This document shows positions 14,804 through 24,556 of a stretch of 48,583 bases of DNA, one piece after another; positions within the stretch are counted from its first letter, which is position 1, and each line of letters opens with the position of its first letter. Origin of the DNA: Geminicoccaceae bacterium (GTDB taxonomy: Bacteria; Pseudomonadota; Alphaproteobacteria; Geminicoccales; Geminicoccaceae); assembly GCA_007694015.1 (NCBI GenBank), contig RECO01000153.1, forward strand, positions 1 to 48,583, given 5' to 3'. Below the pieces are notes generated by a model, which saw only the letters and a program-made list of their open reading frames with translations, did no database searches and had not been told where the DNA came from. The translations under genes and the position numbers were made by a program.

Positions 14804-15504
14804 TGCCCAGCGGCACGTACCAGACCCGGCGGAGCGAGATCCTGACCTACTTCGACCGCACCGCGGCCGAGGCATGGTCGAAGCTGACCTCCGATGCGCC
14901 GGTCAGCGGTATCCGCGCCACGGTACGGGCCGGACGCGACCGGATGCGGGCGACGCTGCTCGGCTGGTTGCCGGAGGACCTCTCCGGGCGGCGCCTGCTG
15001 GACGCCGGCTGCGGCACAGGCATGCTCGCCATCGAGGCCGCGAGGCGCGGCGCCGACGTGGTCGCCATCGACCTCGCGCCCACCCTGGTCGATCTCGCCC
15101 GTGAGCGCGCGGCGGCCCAAACGCTGCCCGGCCGCATCACGTTCCAATCGGGCGACATGCTCGACCCTGCGCTCGGCCGCTTCGACCACGTCGTCGCCAT
15201 GGACTCCTTGATCCACTACCGCCTCGACGACGCGGTGCGGGTGGTGGCGGGCCTCGCCGCCCGGGCCGACCACTCGCTCGTCTTCACCTTCGCCCCGCGC
15301 ACGGCGGCCCTCGCGGCGATGCACGTCGTCGGCCGCTTCTTCCCGCGCGGCGACCGCGCCCCCGCCATCGAGCCGGTGGCGGAAGCCACCCTCCGACGCC
15401 GGCTCGTCGACGAGCCGGCGCTCGCCGCTTGGCAGCCGGCGCGGACAGAGCGGATCGTCAGCGGCTTCTACACCTCCCAAGCCCAGGAGGTGGTGCCACG
15501 ATGA
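14803..15504 (+). CDS. bchM: Magnesium protoporphyrin IX methyltransferase BchM
   Basis: BchM methylates the ring-C propionate of Mg-protoporphyrin IX with S-adenosylmethionine, making the substrate for AcsF and BchE. The 233-residue protein has the class I methyltransferase motif LLDAGCGTGMLAIEAARRGA (near residue 66), then VVAIDLAP. It also has the BchM-specific C-terminal ERIVSGFYTSQAQEVV. The ATG shares a base with the bchL stop (TGATG), and the end overlaps lhaA by ATGA. Confidence 0.96.
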
Positions 15505-16931
15505 CCCAGCCGACGCGTCAGCACCCGTTTTGGACCCGCATCGTACCGAAGCTCTTACCCTTCGCCGATGCGGCCACGCACGACCTGCCGCTGCCGCGCC
15601 TGTTGCGCCTGTCCTTGTTCCAAATCTCGGTCGGCCTCGCCGCCGCGTTGCTCACGGGCACGCTCAACCGGGTGATGATCGTCGAGATGGGGGTGCCGGC
15701 CTCGCTGGTCGCCCTCATGGTCTCGCTGCCGCTGGTCTTCGCCCCGCTCCGGGCCCTGATCGGCTTTCGCTCGGACACGCACCGCTCCAAGCTGGGCTGG
15801 CGCCGTGTGCCCTATATCTGGATGGGCACGCTGTTGCAGTTCGGCGGCCTCGCCATCATGCCGTTCGCCCTGATCGTGCTCTCGGGCGACACGCACGGGC
15901 CGGCCATCTTCGGCCATCTCGGTGCCGGCCTTGCCTTCCTGCTCGTCGGCGCCGGCCTGCACACCACGCAGACGGCGGGCCTGGCGCTCGCCACCGACCT
16001 CGCCCCCGAACAGGCCCGCCCCCGCGTCGTGGCGCTGCTCTACGTCGTCCTTCTGGTCGGCATGTTCGGCAGTGCGATGGCGCTCGGCTGGCTCCTGGCC
16101 GACTTCAGCCAGCTCCGCCTGATCGAGGTGATCCAGGGGGCGGCCGTCATCACGCTGATCTTGAACCTGATCGCACTCTGGAAGCAGGAAGCGCGCGACC
16201 CACGTGTCACCGCCGACGACCGGCCGCGGCCGACCTTCGCCCAGGCTTGGGCGCAGATCAGCCAGCATGGCCGCACGGCCCGCCTGCTGGTCGCCATCGG
16301 CCTGGGCACCGCCGCGTTTTCGATGCAGGACATCCTGCTCGAGCCCTATGGTGGCGAAATCCTCGGGCTCTCGGTCGGCGCGACGAGCCAGTTGACCGCC
16401 ATCCTGGCGGCCGGCTCGCTGCTCGGTTTCGCCATCGCCGCGCGCGCCCTGACCCAGCGGTGGAACGCCTATCGGCTCGCCGCGGTCGGCGCCCTGATCG
16501 GGCTCGCCGCCTTTTCGGCCGTCATTTTTGCAGCACCGCTGCAATCACCGGAGCTGTTCCGCGTCGGCACGGGCCTGATCGGGCTCGGCGCCGGCCTCTT
16601 CGCCGTGTCGACCCTGACCGCCGCCATGGCGTTGGCGCGGGCGGGGGACAGCGGCATCGCACTCGGCGCCTGGGGGGCGGTGCAGGCGACCGCCGCCGGG
16701 CTTGCCATCGCCGCGGGTGGGGCGATCCGCGACGTCGTCTCGGTGTTCGCCGAACGGGGCTCGCTGGGGGAAGCCTTGATGGACCCGGCCACGGGCTATG
16801 CCGTGGTCTACCACATCGAGATCGCCTTGCTGTTCTTGACCCTGGTTGCCATCGGACCGCTCGTGCGCCCCGCGAGTGCTCTTGAAACGCAGCCGAACAC
16901 GGGTTTCGGCCTGGGACAATTCCCGGCCTGA
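15501..16931 (+). CDS. lhaA: Light-harvesting 1 assembly protein LhaA (PucC family)
   Basis: This is a 476-residue, twelve-helix membrane protein of the BCH/PucC branch of the major facilitator superfamily. Its place between bchM and puhA and the family motifs (GTLNRVMIVEMG, GFRSDTHRSKLGWRRVPYIW, ALATDLAPEQARPRVVALLY) identify LhaA. LhaA supports assembly of the core light-harvesting complex, probably by delivering bacteriochlorophyll. An AGGAGG lies about 9 bases before the ATG. The 24-base gap to puhA may hold little more than the puhA ribosome-binding site. A puhA promoter inside the lhaA coding region, as known in Rhodobacter, cannot be excluded. Confidence 0.93.
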   Translation: MTQPTRQHPFWTRIVPKLLPFADAATHDLPLPRLLRLSLFQISVGLAAALLTGTLNRVMIVEMGVPASLVALMVSLPLVFAPLRALIGFRSDTHRSKLGWRRVPYIWMGTLLQFGGLAIMPFALIVLSGDTHGPAIFGHLGAGLAFLLVGAGLHTTQTAGLALATDLAPEQARPRVVALLYVVLLVGMFGSAMALGWLLADFSQLRLIEVIQGAAVITLILNLIALWKQEARDPRVTADDRPRPTFAQAWAQISQHGRTARLLVAIGLGTAAFSMQDILLEPYGGEILGLSVGATSQLTAILAAGSLLGFAIAARALTQRWNAYRLAAVGALIGLAAFSAVIFAAPLQSPELFRVGTGLIGLGAGLFAVSTLTAAMALARAGDSGIALGAWGAVQATAAGLAIAAGGAIRDVVSVFAERGSLGEALMDPATGYAVVYHIEIALLFLTLVAIGPLVRPASALETQPNTGFGLGQFPA

Positions 16932-16955
16932 GCCCACTGCTGGAGGAGATCGACC

Positions 16956-17729
16956 ATGCCCATCGGCGCCGTCACGGAACACATCAACGTCGCGCTGATT
17001 GCACTCTACCTCTTTTGGGCGTTCTTCGCGGGGCTCGTCTACTGGCTGCGCCGCGAGGACCAACGGGAAGGCTACCTGCTCGAAAAGGCCAACGAGCGGG
17101 GCGACCCCTTGGAGATCCTGGTCCCGGCCGTGCCCGCCCAAAAGCCCTACTACCTGCATGACGGCACGGTCGCCATGAAGCCCGACGGCATCGCCGACAC
17201 GCGCGAATTGAAGCTGCGCCATGTCGAGGATTGGGAAGGGGCACCGGCGGAGCCGACCGGCAACCCGATGCTCGACGGTGTCGGCCCGGCCTCCTACGCG
17301 ATGCGCAGGGACGAGCCGGAGATCGACCACAGCGGCAACCCGAAGATCGCGCCCATGCGGGTGCTGGCGGACTTCTCGATCGCCAAGGAGGACACCGACC
17401 CCCGCGGCCTGCCGGTCTATGCCCGCGACGGTGCGGTCGGCACCCTCAAGGAGGCCTGGGTCGATCGCGCCGAGGCCTTGATCCGCTACTACGAGGTCGC
17501 GCTCGACGACCAATCCAAGTCCGTCCTGGTCCCCGCCGTCTTCGTCGACGTCAACACCTGGCAAGGCAAAGCCAAGGTGAAAATCGTTACCAAGGCCGAA
17601 TTTGCCCTCGTCCCGACCACGAAGCACCCCGACATCGTCACCAAGTTGGAGGAGGACAAGATCAGCGCGTACTATGCCGGTGCCGACGTCTATGGTGGCG
17701 CGCGCGCACAGCCGGCGATGGCTTCCTGA
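16956..17729 (+). CDS. puhA: Photosynthetic reaction centre H subunit PuhA
   Basis: The 257-residue H subunit has one N-terminal membrane helix (about residues 10-31, LIALYLFWAFFAGLVYWLRR), then the cytoplasmic PRC-barrel domain with PYYLHDGTVAMKPDGIAD, VLADFSIAKEDTDPRGLPVY and VPAVFVDVN. It caps the L and M subunits on the cytoplasmic side and gates proton uptake to QB. The pufL and pufM genes are not in the window. The ATG is preceded by GGAGGAG at good spacing, and the stop shares a base with puhB. Confidence 0.98.
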   Translation: MPIGAVTEHINVALIALYLFWAFFAGLVYWLRREDQREGYLLEKANERGDPLEILVPAVPAQKPYYLHDGTVAMKPDGIADTRELKLRHVEDWEGAPAEPTGNPMLDGVGPASYAMRRDEPEIDHSGNPKIAPMRVLADFSIAKEDTDPRGLPVYARDGAVGTLKEAWVDRAEALIRYYEVALDDQSKSVLVPAVFVDVNTWQGKAKVKIVTKAEFALVPTTKHPDIVTKLEEDKISAYYAGADVYGGARAQPAMAS

Positions 17730-18403
17730 TGGAAGAGTACGACTTCGAACCGATCCCTGGTCTGCCGGCAACTCTGCCGGCTGACGAGCGGATCCTGTGG
17801 CAGGGAGCGCCGGAATGGCGCGCCCTCGCCCGCCGCGCCCTGCACGTCTGGAAGGTCACGCTCTATTGCGCGATCATCCTGGCCTGGAACGGCACCGCCG
17901 CCGTCATGGGTGGTGCCACCATCGGCGAGGCCATCATCCACACCTTGTGGATCTCGCCCTTGCCGCTCCTGGCCATCGGCATCCTGTTGCTCCTGGGCTG
18001 GCTCTATGCCCGCACGACCATCTACACGCTGACCAACAAGCGTCTGGTCGTCCGCTCCGGCGTGGCCCTGCCGATCACCGTGAACATCCCGTTCCGCCTG
18101 GTCGAATCGGCCGGCGTGCGGACCTATCGCGACGGCACCGGCGACATCAACTTCGTGTTGAACCACGAGGATCGCGCCGCTTACGTCCAGCTCTGGCCGA
18201 ACGTGCGTCCCTGGCACTTCAACCATCCGCAACCGATGCTGCGGACCGTCGACGACCCGCAGGCGGTCGCCGAGATCGTCAGCCGAGCCTTGCAGGACTT
18301 CGCCTACGGGACCGAAGCCGCCCAGCCGCGTGTGCAGCGCGAAGCCGGCTCGGGCCGCGCCCGCACCATGGGCACGACCCCGGCCCCGGTTGCCGGACAT
18401 TGA
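17729..18403 (+). CDS. puhB: Photosynthetic complex assembly protein PuhB
   Basis: PuhB is a 224-residue inner-membrane protein needed for efficient reaction-centre assembly. The N-terminus EEYDFEPIPGLPATLPADER and the following WQGAPEWRALARRALH are typical of the family. Two or three membrane segments (about 43-95) are followed by a bacterial PH-like domain (ARTTIYTLTNKRLVVRSGVA). The ATG shares a base with the puhA stop. The last 25 residues are low-complexity and probably disordered. Confidence 0.93.
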   Translation: MEEYDFEPIPGLPATLPADERILWQGAPEWRALARRALHVWKVTLYCAIILAWNGTAAVMGGATIGEAIIHTLWISPLPLLAIGILLLLGWLYARTTIYTLTNKRLVVRSGVALPITVNIPFRLVESAGVRTYRDGTGDINFVLNHEDRAAYVQLWPNVRPWHFNHPQPMLRTVDDPQAVAEIVSRALQDFAYGTEAAQPRVQREAGSGRARTMGTTPAPVAGH

Positions 18404-18462
18404 GCGGCGGCGCGCCCGCGCTCGCGGCGCGCCGGCTGGCTCGAACAGGAGGGAGAGAGCCG

Positions 18463-18921
18463 ATGTCCCAACATCCGCCAAGCCGCCGCCCCTGGCGCGG
18501 TGAGGTCATTGCCACGCTCTTGTTGATCGGCTGCGTCGCGGTTGGCTTCGGGGTCGGTCAATTGCCGAAGGTGGAGCTCACCGACACCACCGCCCGGCCG
18601 CTGATGATGCGCGACCTGCACTTCGAAGACCGCGCCGACGGCGGCATCACCGTGCGCGAGTTCGGCAACGACCGCATCGTCCAGGAGATCGATCCCGGCG
18701 ACGGCACCTTCGTCCGCGGCGTGCTGCGCGCCGTGGCCCGCGAGCGGAAGCGGACCGAGCTCGGCAGCGAGGCGCCCTTCCGCATGATCGGCTGGAGCGA
18801 TGGCCGGGTGTCGCTCGAAGACCTGGTCACCGGTCACCGCGCCGAGCTGATCGGCGCCTTCGGCCGCGACAACACGGCGGCGATCGTGGCCCTGCTCTAC
18901 GCCGAGGCGGCCGAGCAATGA
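18463..18921 (+). CDS. puhC: Photosynthetic complex assembly protein PuhC
   Basis: The 152-residue protein has a single N-terminal membrane anchor (about 15-33) and a periplasmic domain with RDLHFEDRADGGITVREF and PFRMIGWSDGRVSLEDLVTG, the PuhC pattern. In Rhodobacter PuhC is needed for efficient core complex (RC-LH1) assembly. The ATG at 18463 has AGGAGGGAG upstream. A 59-base GC-rich spacer separates it from puhB, and the stop overlaps the next gene by ATGA. Confidence 0.9.
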   Translation: MSQHPPSRRPWRGEVIATLLLIGCVAVGFGVGQLPKVELTDTTARPLMMRDLHFEDRADGGITVREFGNDRIVQEIDPGDGTFVRGVLRAVARERKRTELGSEAPFRMIGWSDGRVSLEDLVTGHRAELIGAFGRDNTAAIVALLYAEAAEQ

Positions 18922-19235
18922 GCGGGCTGGCGCAACGCCCGGCGCTGTTCACCAAGCGCCGCTTCGAGGTGCCTTGCACCCTCGAGGTCGAACACAGCCA
19001 CGACAGCCTGCACGCCCACGTCGAACTGGACGGCGACGTCGTCGTCCATCCGGGGGACGAGGTCATCGTCCACGGGCCCGAGTTGAACGTTCCCTTCGGC
19101 ACGCGCGTCGTCGAACGGCGAACGGCCACGGTCGTCCGCGCCAGCCAGTTGGAGCGGCGCTGGACGGAACTGACCGGCGATCTGGAATTCATGGAACTGC
19201 TCGAGTTCAGCTTCAGCTCGGGCAAGAAGCTTTGA
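18918..19235 (+). CDS. Small conserved protein of the photosynthesis cluster (between puhC and acsF)
   Basis: This 105-residue soluble protein has no signal peptide or membrane segment. Its pattern of short alternating hydrophobic stretches ([40 protein letters not shown]) suggests a mostly beta fold, and it ends [14 protein letters not shown] gene of this size is commonly found between puhC and acsF in alphaproteobacterial photosynthesis clusters, but I know of no established biochemical role. ATGA overlap with puhC and a 16-base gap to acsF indicate co-translation. Assembly or cyclase-related function is only inferred from position. Confidence 0.8.
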   Translation: MSGLAQRPALFTKRRFEVPCTLEVEHSHDSLHAHVELDGDVVVHPGDEVIVHGPELNVPFGTRVVERRTATVVRASQLERRWTELTGDLEFMELLEFSFSSGKKL

Positions 19236-19251
19236 GGGTGGGAAAGACGGG

Positions 19252-20322
19252 ATGAGTGAGGTCAACTGGCTGCAGCGGCGGCCCAATGCGGCAACGCAGA
19301 AAGCCCAGGAGAACACCCTCCTGAGCCCACGGTTCTACACGACCGACTTCGCCGAACTGGATCGCCTCGACGTGAGCGCGATCCAAGGCGAGTGGGACGA
19401 TCTCCTGGACGAGATGAAGCGCGACCCGAACAAGGGCCACTTCGTCCGCACCGCCGAGTTCGACGCGGTCGATCCGGATGCGCTGCCGGAACCCTTGAAG
19501 AAGGAGTTCCTCGACTTTCTCATCAGTTCCGTCACGGCCGAGTTTTCGGGCTGCGTGCTCTATGCCGAGATCAAGAAGCGGATCGAGAATGAGCCCCTGC
19601 GCCGCCTCTTCACCTATATGAGCCGCGACGAAGCCCGCCATGCCGGCTTCATCAACGAGGTCTTGAAGGACTACGGCGTCGGCGTCGATCTTGGCTTCCT
19701 AACCAAATCGAAGAAGTACACGTTCTTCCGCCCCAAGTTCATTTTCTACGCCACCTATCTCTCGGAGAAGATCGGCTACGCCCGCTACATCACGATCTAT
19801 CGCCATTTGGAGCGGCACCCGGAGCGCCGGATCCACCCGATCTTCAAGTGGTTCGAGCAGTGGTGCAACGACGAGTTCCGCCACGGCGAGGCGTTTGCGC
19901 TGTTGATGCGCGCCAACCCGCACATGCTGACGGGCTGGAACAAGCTGTGGATCCGCTTCTTCGTGCTTGCCGTGTTCGCCACCATGTACGTGCGCGACCA
20001 CGCGAGGCCCGAGTTCCACAAGGCCCTCGGCATCGATCCGACCGAATACGACTACCGCGTGTTCGAGATCACCTCCGAGATCACCCGGCAGGTCTTCCCG
20101 ATCACGCTCGATCTCGAAAGCCCAGCCTTCCGGCGCGGCCTCGAACAGCTCCGCCGGATCAACGAGGGCATCACCGCCGCCGACGCTGCTGGCGGGCTCG
20201 CCGGGCGCGCCCGCAAGGCGCTGCTCATGGCCCGCGCCAGTGCCGTGTTCCTGCGCCTCTACGTCATGCGGCCCAAGCAACACGCGCTGCCGGCGCAAAT
20301 CCGCCTGTCACCGGTCTGGTAG
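19252..20322 (+). CDS. acsF: Aerobic Mg-protoporphyrin IX monomethyl ester oxidative cyclase AcsF
   Basis: AcsF is the oxygen-dependent di-iron enzyme that forms the isocyclic ring E. The 356-residue protein carries the two-Glu/His iron-binding motifs DEARHAGF (near 126) and DEFRHGEAF (near 206), plus the helix [19 protein letters not shown] that supplies further ligands. Length and the conserved tail ([19 protein letters not shown]) fit the family. It lies 16 bases after the small gene and 15 before puhE. The anaerobic counterpart bchE is three genes downstream. Confidence 0.97.
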   Translation: MSEVNWLQRRPNAATQKAQENTLLSPRFYTTDFAELDRLDVSAIQGEWDDLLDEMKRDPNKGHFVRTAEFDAVDPDALPEPLKKEFLDFLISSVTAEFSGCVLYAEIKKRIENEPLRRLFTYMSRDEARHAGFINEVLKDYGVGVDLGFLTKSKKYTFFRPKFIFYATYLSEKIGYARYITIYRHLERHPERRIHPIFKWFEQWCNDEFRHGEAFALLMRANPHMLTGWNKLWIRFFVLAVFATMYVRDHARPEFHKALGIDPTEYDYRVFEITSEITRQVFPITLDLESPAFRRGLEQLRRINEGITAADAAGGLAGRARKALLMARASAVFLRLYVMRPKQHALPAQIRLSPVW

Positions 20323-20337
20323 GCTGAACGGGAAACC

Positions 20338-21426
20338 ATGCTCGAATACGCCGCCCCCATCCTCTACGCCGCCTTCGTCTGGTGGTTCAGCACGGGCCTG
20401 ATCCTGTTGATGATCGGCTTGCCCCGGCGAACCCATGGCTGGAGCCTGGCCGGAACGACGGTGTGCGGCGTCTTCGGCCTGGCGGCTCTGTTCCTCTCGG
20501 CGCACGACACGAGCGTGCTTGGCGTCTACGTCGCCTTCACCGCCGCCATCCTGGTCTGGGGCTGGCACGAGGTCGCGTTCTTGACCGGCTACGTGACCGG
20601 CAGCCGGCGCGCTCCGGCGACGCCGGGTGCGGTCGGTTGGCCGCGTTTTCGCGAAGCGCTCTCGACCATCCTCCACCACGAACTCGCCATCCTGGCCACC
20701 GCGCTTGCCCTCCTCGTCGTCACCTGGGGCGCGCCCAACCAGGTCGGCCTCTGGACCTTCCTCGTCCTCTGGATCATGCGGGTCAGTGCCAAGCTCAACG
20801 TCTTTTGGGGTGTGCCGAACATCAACGAAGAGTTCCTGCCGCGCCAATTGACCTTCTTGACCAGCTATTTCCGCAAAGGGCCGACCAACGGGTTCTTTCC
20901 CTTTGCGGTGAGCTTCTCGACGATCGCCGCCGGGGCCTTGTTGGTGCACGCGGTGGTGCTCCAACCCGGCCCGACCATGACGGCTGGCCTCCTTCTGGTC
21001 GGCAGCCTCCTGGCGCTCGCCATCGTCGAACACTGGTTCATGGTGCTGCCTTTGCGCGACGCGGCGCTCTGGCGTTGGGCCTTGCGCGCCGGCCCCATCA
21101 GCGAACTCGACGCCAGCCAGGAGCGGACCGAAGAGACCCGCCAGTCCTGGCGGCTGCCGCTGCTCGGCGCTTACGATCCGGCCCATCTCGAGCATCTCCT
21201 CCAAGACCTGGCGCACGGCAGCTGCGGTCGGATCGTCGAGCTGCGCGGCGTCGCCCGGGCGTGCCAGGGCTGGGTCCGCTTCGATCTCGTCGGCGGCAAA
21301 GCCCGCCTCGTGACCTGCCAACCGGCAGCCGGCGACGAGTTGGCGGTCGTCGCCGAGGGCTGGTCGCTCGACGGCCTCGGGCTCGAAGCCGCCTTCGATG
21401 CCTGCCTCGCCCCCCGGGCGGCCTGA
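20338..21426 (+). CDS. puhE: PuhE photosynthetic complex assembly protein with an extra C-terminal domain
   Basis: Residues 1 to about 250 form a polytopic membrane protein with PuhE signatures ([59 protein letters not shown]). PuhE acts in core complex assembly or in tuning bacteriochlorophyll supply. The protein is 362 residues, about 100 longer than I expect for PuhE. Residues 274-357 are soluble and follow the spacing of the CobW C-terminal domain: [28 protein letters not shown], and a final [15 protein letters not shown] infer a fusion. The reading frame is continuous, so this is not a frameshift read-through of a neighbour. Confidence 0.88.
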   Translation: MLEYAAPILYAAFVWWFSTGLILLMIGLPRRTHGWSLAGTTVCGVFGLAALFLSAHDTSVLGVYVAFTAAILVWGWHEVAFLTGYVTGSRRAPATPGAVGWPRFREALSTILHHELAILATALALLVVTWGAPNQVGLWTFLVLWIMRVSAKLNVFWGVPNINEEFLPRQLTFLTSYFRKGPTNGFFPFAVSFSTIAAGALLVHAVVLQPGPTMTAGLLLVGSLLALAIVEHWFMVLPLRDAALWRWALRAGPISELDASQERTEETRQSWRLPLLGAYDPAHLEHLLQDLAHGSCGRIVELRGVARACQGWVRFDLVGGKARLVTCQPAAGDELAVVAEGWSLDGLGLEAAFDACLAPRAA

Positions 21427-21487
21427 CGATGGTCCGGTCGATCCCCACCACCGTCCCACCCGTGCTCGCTCTAACTGGGAGCCTGAC

Positions 21488-22699
21488 ATGAACTACGAGA
21501 CGTTTTTCCGGACCCAGCTCGACGAGCTGCACCAGGAAGGCCGCTATCGGGTGTTCGCCGAGCTGCTGCGCAAGGCCGGCGCCTTTCCCAAAGCCGCGCA
21601 TTTTGGTGAGGACGAGGTCCGCGACGTCACCGTTTGGTGCTCCAACGACTATCTCGGCATGGGCCAGCACCCGGCCGTGATCGCGGCCATGCACGAAGCG
21701 ATCGACCGCTGCGGCGCCGGTGCTGGCGGCACCCGCAACATCTCCGGCACCAACCACTATCACGTCCAGTTGGAGAAGGAGCTGGCGACGCTCCACGGCA
21801 AGGAAGCCGCCCTCCTCTTCACCTCGGGCTACGTCTCGAACTGGGCGGCTCTGGGCACCCTCGCCTCGCGCATCCCGGGCTGCGTCGTCTTCTCGGACGA
21901 GTTGAACCATGCCTCGATGATCGAGGGCGTCCGCCAAAGCCGCGCGGAAAAGCGCATCTTCAAGCACAACGACCCCGCCGACCTCGACCGCCAGCTCAGC
22001 CAATTGCCCTTGGCGACGCCGAAGCTGGTGGCGTTCGAATCGGTCTATTCGATGGACGGCGACATCGCCCCCATCGCCGAGTTCTGCGACGTCGCCGAAG
22101 CCCATGGCGCGATGACCTATCTCGACGAGGTGCACGCGGTCGGCCTCTATGGTCCCACCGGCGCCGGCGTGGCCGAGCGCGAAGGCGTGGCGCACCGGCT
22201 GACGGTGATCGAGGGCACGCTCGGCAAGGCCTTCGGCGTGCTGGGTGGCTACATCGCCGCCTCGACCGCGCTCTGCGACTTCGTCCGCTCCTATGCCTCG
22301 GGCTTCATCTTCACGACGGCCTTGCCGCCCGCGGTTGCCGCCGGTGCCATCGCCAGCATCAGCCATCTGAAGACCAGTTCGATCGAGCGCGAACGCCAGC
22401 GCGAGCGCGTCCGCCGCGTCCGTGAACGGCTCGATGCGGCCGGCATTCCGCATCTGCCGAACCCGAGCCACATCGTGCCCGTAATGGTCGGCGACCCGGT
22501 CCGCTGCAAGCAAATCAGCGACACGCTGATGGACCGCTTCGGCATCTACGTGCAGCCGATCAACTATCCGACCGTGCCGCGGGGCACCGAGCGGCTCCGC
22601 TTCACGCCCTCGCCGCTCCATTCCGATGCCGACATCGATCGCTTGATCGCCGCACTGGTCGCGGTTTGGGCAGAAGTTGGGCTGCGTCAAGCGGCTTGA
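21488..22699 (+). CDS. hemA: 5-aminolevulinate synthase
   Basis: This pyridoxal-phosphate enzyme (403 residues) condenses glycine and succinyl-CoA, the first committed step of tetrapyrrole synthesis in alphaproteobacteria. Visible motifs are [15 protein letters not shown], the glycine-rich [32 protein letters not shown], and the lysine motif [18 protein letters not shown]. The start ATG 21488 follows GGGAG. Being the last gene of the operon links precursor supply to pigment synthesis. A second ALAS gene could exist elsewhere in the genome. Confidence 0.97.
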   Translation: MNYETFFRTQLDELHQEGRYRVFAELLRKAGAFPKAAHFGEDEVRDVTVWCSNDYLGMGQHPAVIAAMHEAIDRCGAGAGGTRNISGTNHYHVQLEKELATLHGKEAALLFTSGYVSNWAALGTLASRIPGCVVFSDELNHASMIEGVRQSRAEKRIFKHNDPADLDRQLSQLPLATPKLVAFESVYSMDGDIAPIAEFCDVAEAHGAMTYLDEVHAVGLYGPTGAGVAEREGVAHRLTVIEGTLGKAFGVLGGYIAASTALCDFVRSYASGFIFTTALPPAVAAGAIASISHLKTSSIERERQRERVRRVRERLDAAGIPHLPNPSHIVPVMVGDPVRCKQISDTLMDRFGIYVQPINYPTVPRGTERLRFTPSPLHSDADIDRLIAALVAVWAEVGLRQAA

Positions 22700-22845
22700 G
22701 CGATGCCTCGTTACTTCGGACAACGGACTTTCGTCTCGCCAATGGGGCAGCCTTTCTAGTCGGCAATTGACCTGCATCATGGGGGAGCCTTCGCGCCATG
22801 AGTATCGTCCACACAGAAGGCGCAACAGCAGTCGGGGGGAACGCC

Positions 22846-24540
22846 ATGCGCGTGTTGATGATCCAGCCGAATTACCACTGCGGGGGCGCCGAAATCGCCG
22901 GCAACTGGCCTCCGGGCTGGGTCGCCTATATCGGGGGGGCGTTGAAGACGGCGGGTATCAACAATATTCGCTTCGTCGACGCGATGACCAACGACATCCC
23001 GAACGACAAGCTGGCCGAAATCATCCGGGCCAACCAGCCGGACGTGGTGCTGGCGACGGCCATCACGCCCATGATCTACAAGGCGCAGGAGACCTTGGAG
23101 ATCGTCCGGCGGGAAATGCCGAACGCGGTCACCGTGCTCGGCGGCATCCACCCCACCTTCATGTACTCGCAGGTGCTGAGCGAAGCGCCCTGGATCGACT
23201 ACATCGTCCGTGGCGAAGGCGAGGAGATCGTCGTCAACCTGTTGCAGGCCATCGAACGCGGCACGCACCAGGACGAACGCCGCGACATCAAGGGCCTCGC
23301 CTTCCTCGAGGGCGACCAACTGGTGGCCACGCCGGCACATCCGGTGATCAAGGACTTGGACGCTCTGACGCCCGACTGGTCGCTGTTGGAGTGGGACAAG
23401 TACATCTACATCCCGCTCAACGTCCGCGTCGCCGTGCCGAACTTCGCCCGCGGCTGCCCCTTCACCTGCCGCTTCTGCTCGCAGTGGAAGTTCTGGCGGC
23501 GCTATCGCACCCGCGATCCGAAGAAGTTCGTCGACGAAATCGAAACCCTGGTGCGCGACCACCAAGTCGGCTTCTTCATCCTCGCCGACGAGGAACCGAC
23601 CATCAATAAGAAGAAGTTCATCGCGCTGTGCGAAGAACTGATCGCGCGCAACCTGCCGGTGACCTGGGGCATCAACACGCGGGTGACGGACATCCTGCGC
23701 GACCGCGACCTGCTGCCCTTCTACCGCAAGGCCGGTCTCGTGCACGTCTCGCTCGGCACGGAAGCTGCGGCGCAGATGAACCTCGATCGCTTCCGCAAGG
23801 AAACGACGATCGAGCAGAACAAGCTCGCCATCAAGCTGCTCAAAGACGCCGGCATGGTGGCCGAGGCCCAGTTCATCATGGGCATGGAGAACGAAACGCC
23901 CGAGACCATCGAGGAGACCTACCGGCTGGCGCAGGACTGGCAGCCGGACATGGCCAACTGGAACATGTACACGCCGTGGCCGTTCGCCGAGCTGTTCGAG
24001 GAACTGGGCGACAAGGTCGAGGTGCGCGACTACGCCAAGTACAACTTCGTCACCCCGATCATCCAGCCCGAGGGCATGACCCGCGAGCAGGTGTTGAAGG
24101 GCGTGTTGAAGAACTACGCCCGCTTCTACATGCGCAAGAGCGTCTTCTCCTATCCGTGGATCAAGGATCGCTACAAGCGCAAATACATGCTGGGCTGCCT
24201 CAAGGCCTTCGCCATGACGACGTGGACGAAGAAGTTCTACGACCTCGAGCGGCTGAAGGTGAACGGCATGAACGCCGACGTCGATCTGGGCTTCGACGAA
24301 AGCAAGGTGCTCACCGCCGAGCAGATCGCCGAGCTCAAGGCGAGCCGGCCGGAGCTTGCCGCCGACATCGACTTCAAGGGCATCGAGGACAAGGGCCCGA
24401 TCATGGCCTGCGGCCGGCCGAACACGCCGGTCAAGCCAAGAGCGGTGCGCAAGGTCGACGACGCGGCCTCGCTCAAGGCGCGCGAGGCCCAGGCCAAGAA
24501 CGCCGCAGTCGCCAAAGCAGCCGCCGTCGGTTCGGACTGA
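22846..24540 (+). CDS. bchE: Anaerobic Mg-protoporphyrin IX monomethyl ester cyclase BchE
   Basis: BchE forms ring E without oxygen, using a cobalamin-binding N-terminal domain and a radical-SAM core. The protein begins [20 protein letters not shown], characteristic of BchE. The radical-SAM cysteines are C204, C208 and C211 in [19 protein letters not shown] chose ATG 22846 (564 residues), which has GGGGGGA at good spacing and matches the family N-terminus. ATG 22798, also with a ribosome-binding site, would add 16 residues. The last 45 residues are charged and low-complexity. A 146-base gap from hemA may hold its own promoter, but I found no FNR-type palindrome there. Confidence 0.95.
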   Translation: MRVLMIQPNYHCGGAEIAGNWPPGWVAYIGGALKTAGINNIRFVDAMTNDIPNDKLAEIIRANQPDVVLATAITPMIYKAQETLEIVRREMPNAVTVLGGIHPTFMYSQVLSEAPWIDYIVRGEGEEIVVNLLQAIERGTHQDERRDIKGLAFLEGDQLVATPAHPVIKDLDALTPDWSLLEWDKYIYIPLNVRVAVPNFARGCPFTCRFCSQWKFWRRYRTRDPKKFVDEIETLVRDHQVGFFILADEEPTINKKKFIALCEELIARNLPVTWGINTRVTDILRDRDLLPFYRKAGLVHVSLGTEAAAQMNLDRFRKETTIEQNKLAIKLLKDAGMVAEAQFIMGMENETPETIEETYRLAQDWQPDMANWNMYTPWPFAELFEELGDKVEVRDYAKYNFVTPIIQPEGMTREQVLKGVLKNYARFYMRKSVFSYPWIKDRYKRKYMLGCLKAFAMTTWTKKFYDLERLKVNGMNADVDLGFDESKVLTAEQIAELKASRPELAADIDFKGIEDKGPIMACGRPNTPVKPRAVRKVDDAASLKAREAQAKNAAVAKAAAVGSD

Positions 24541-24556
24541 GCGGCGACCCCTGGCG

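Noticed and set aside
22700-22845. FNR- or PpsR-type operator before bchE
   Set aside because: I searched for TTGAT-N4-ATCAA and TGT-N12-ACA patterns and saw no acceptable match.
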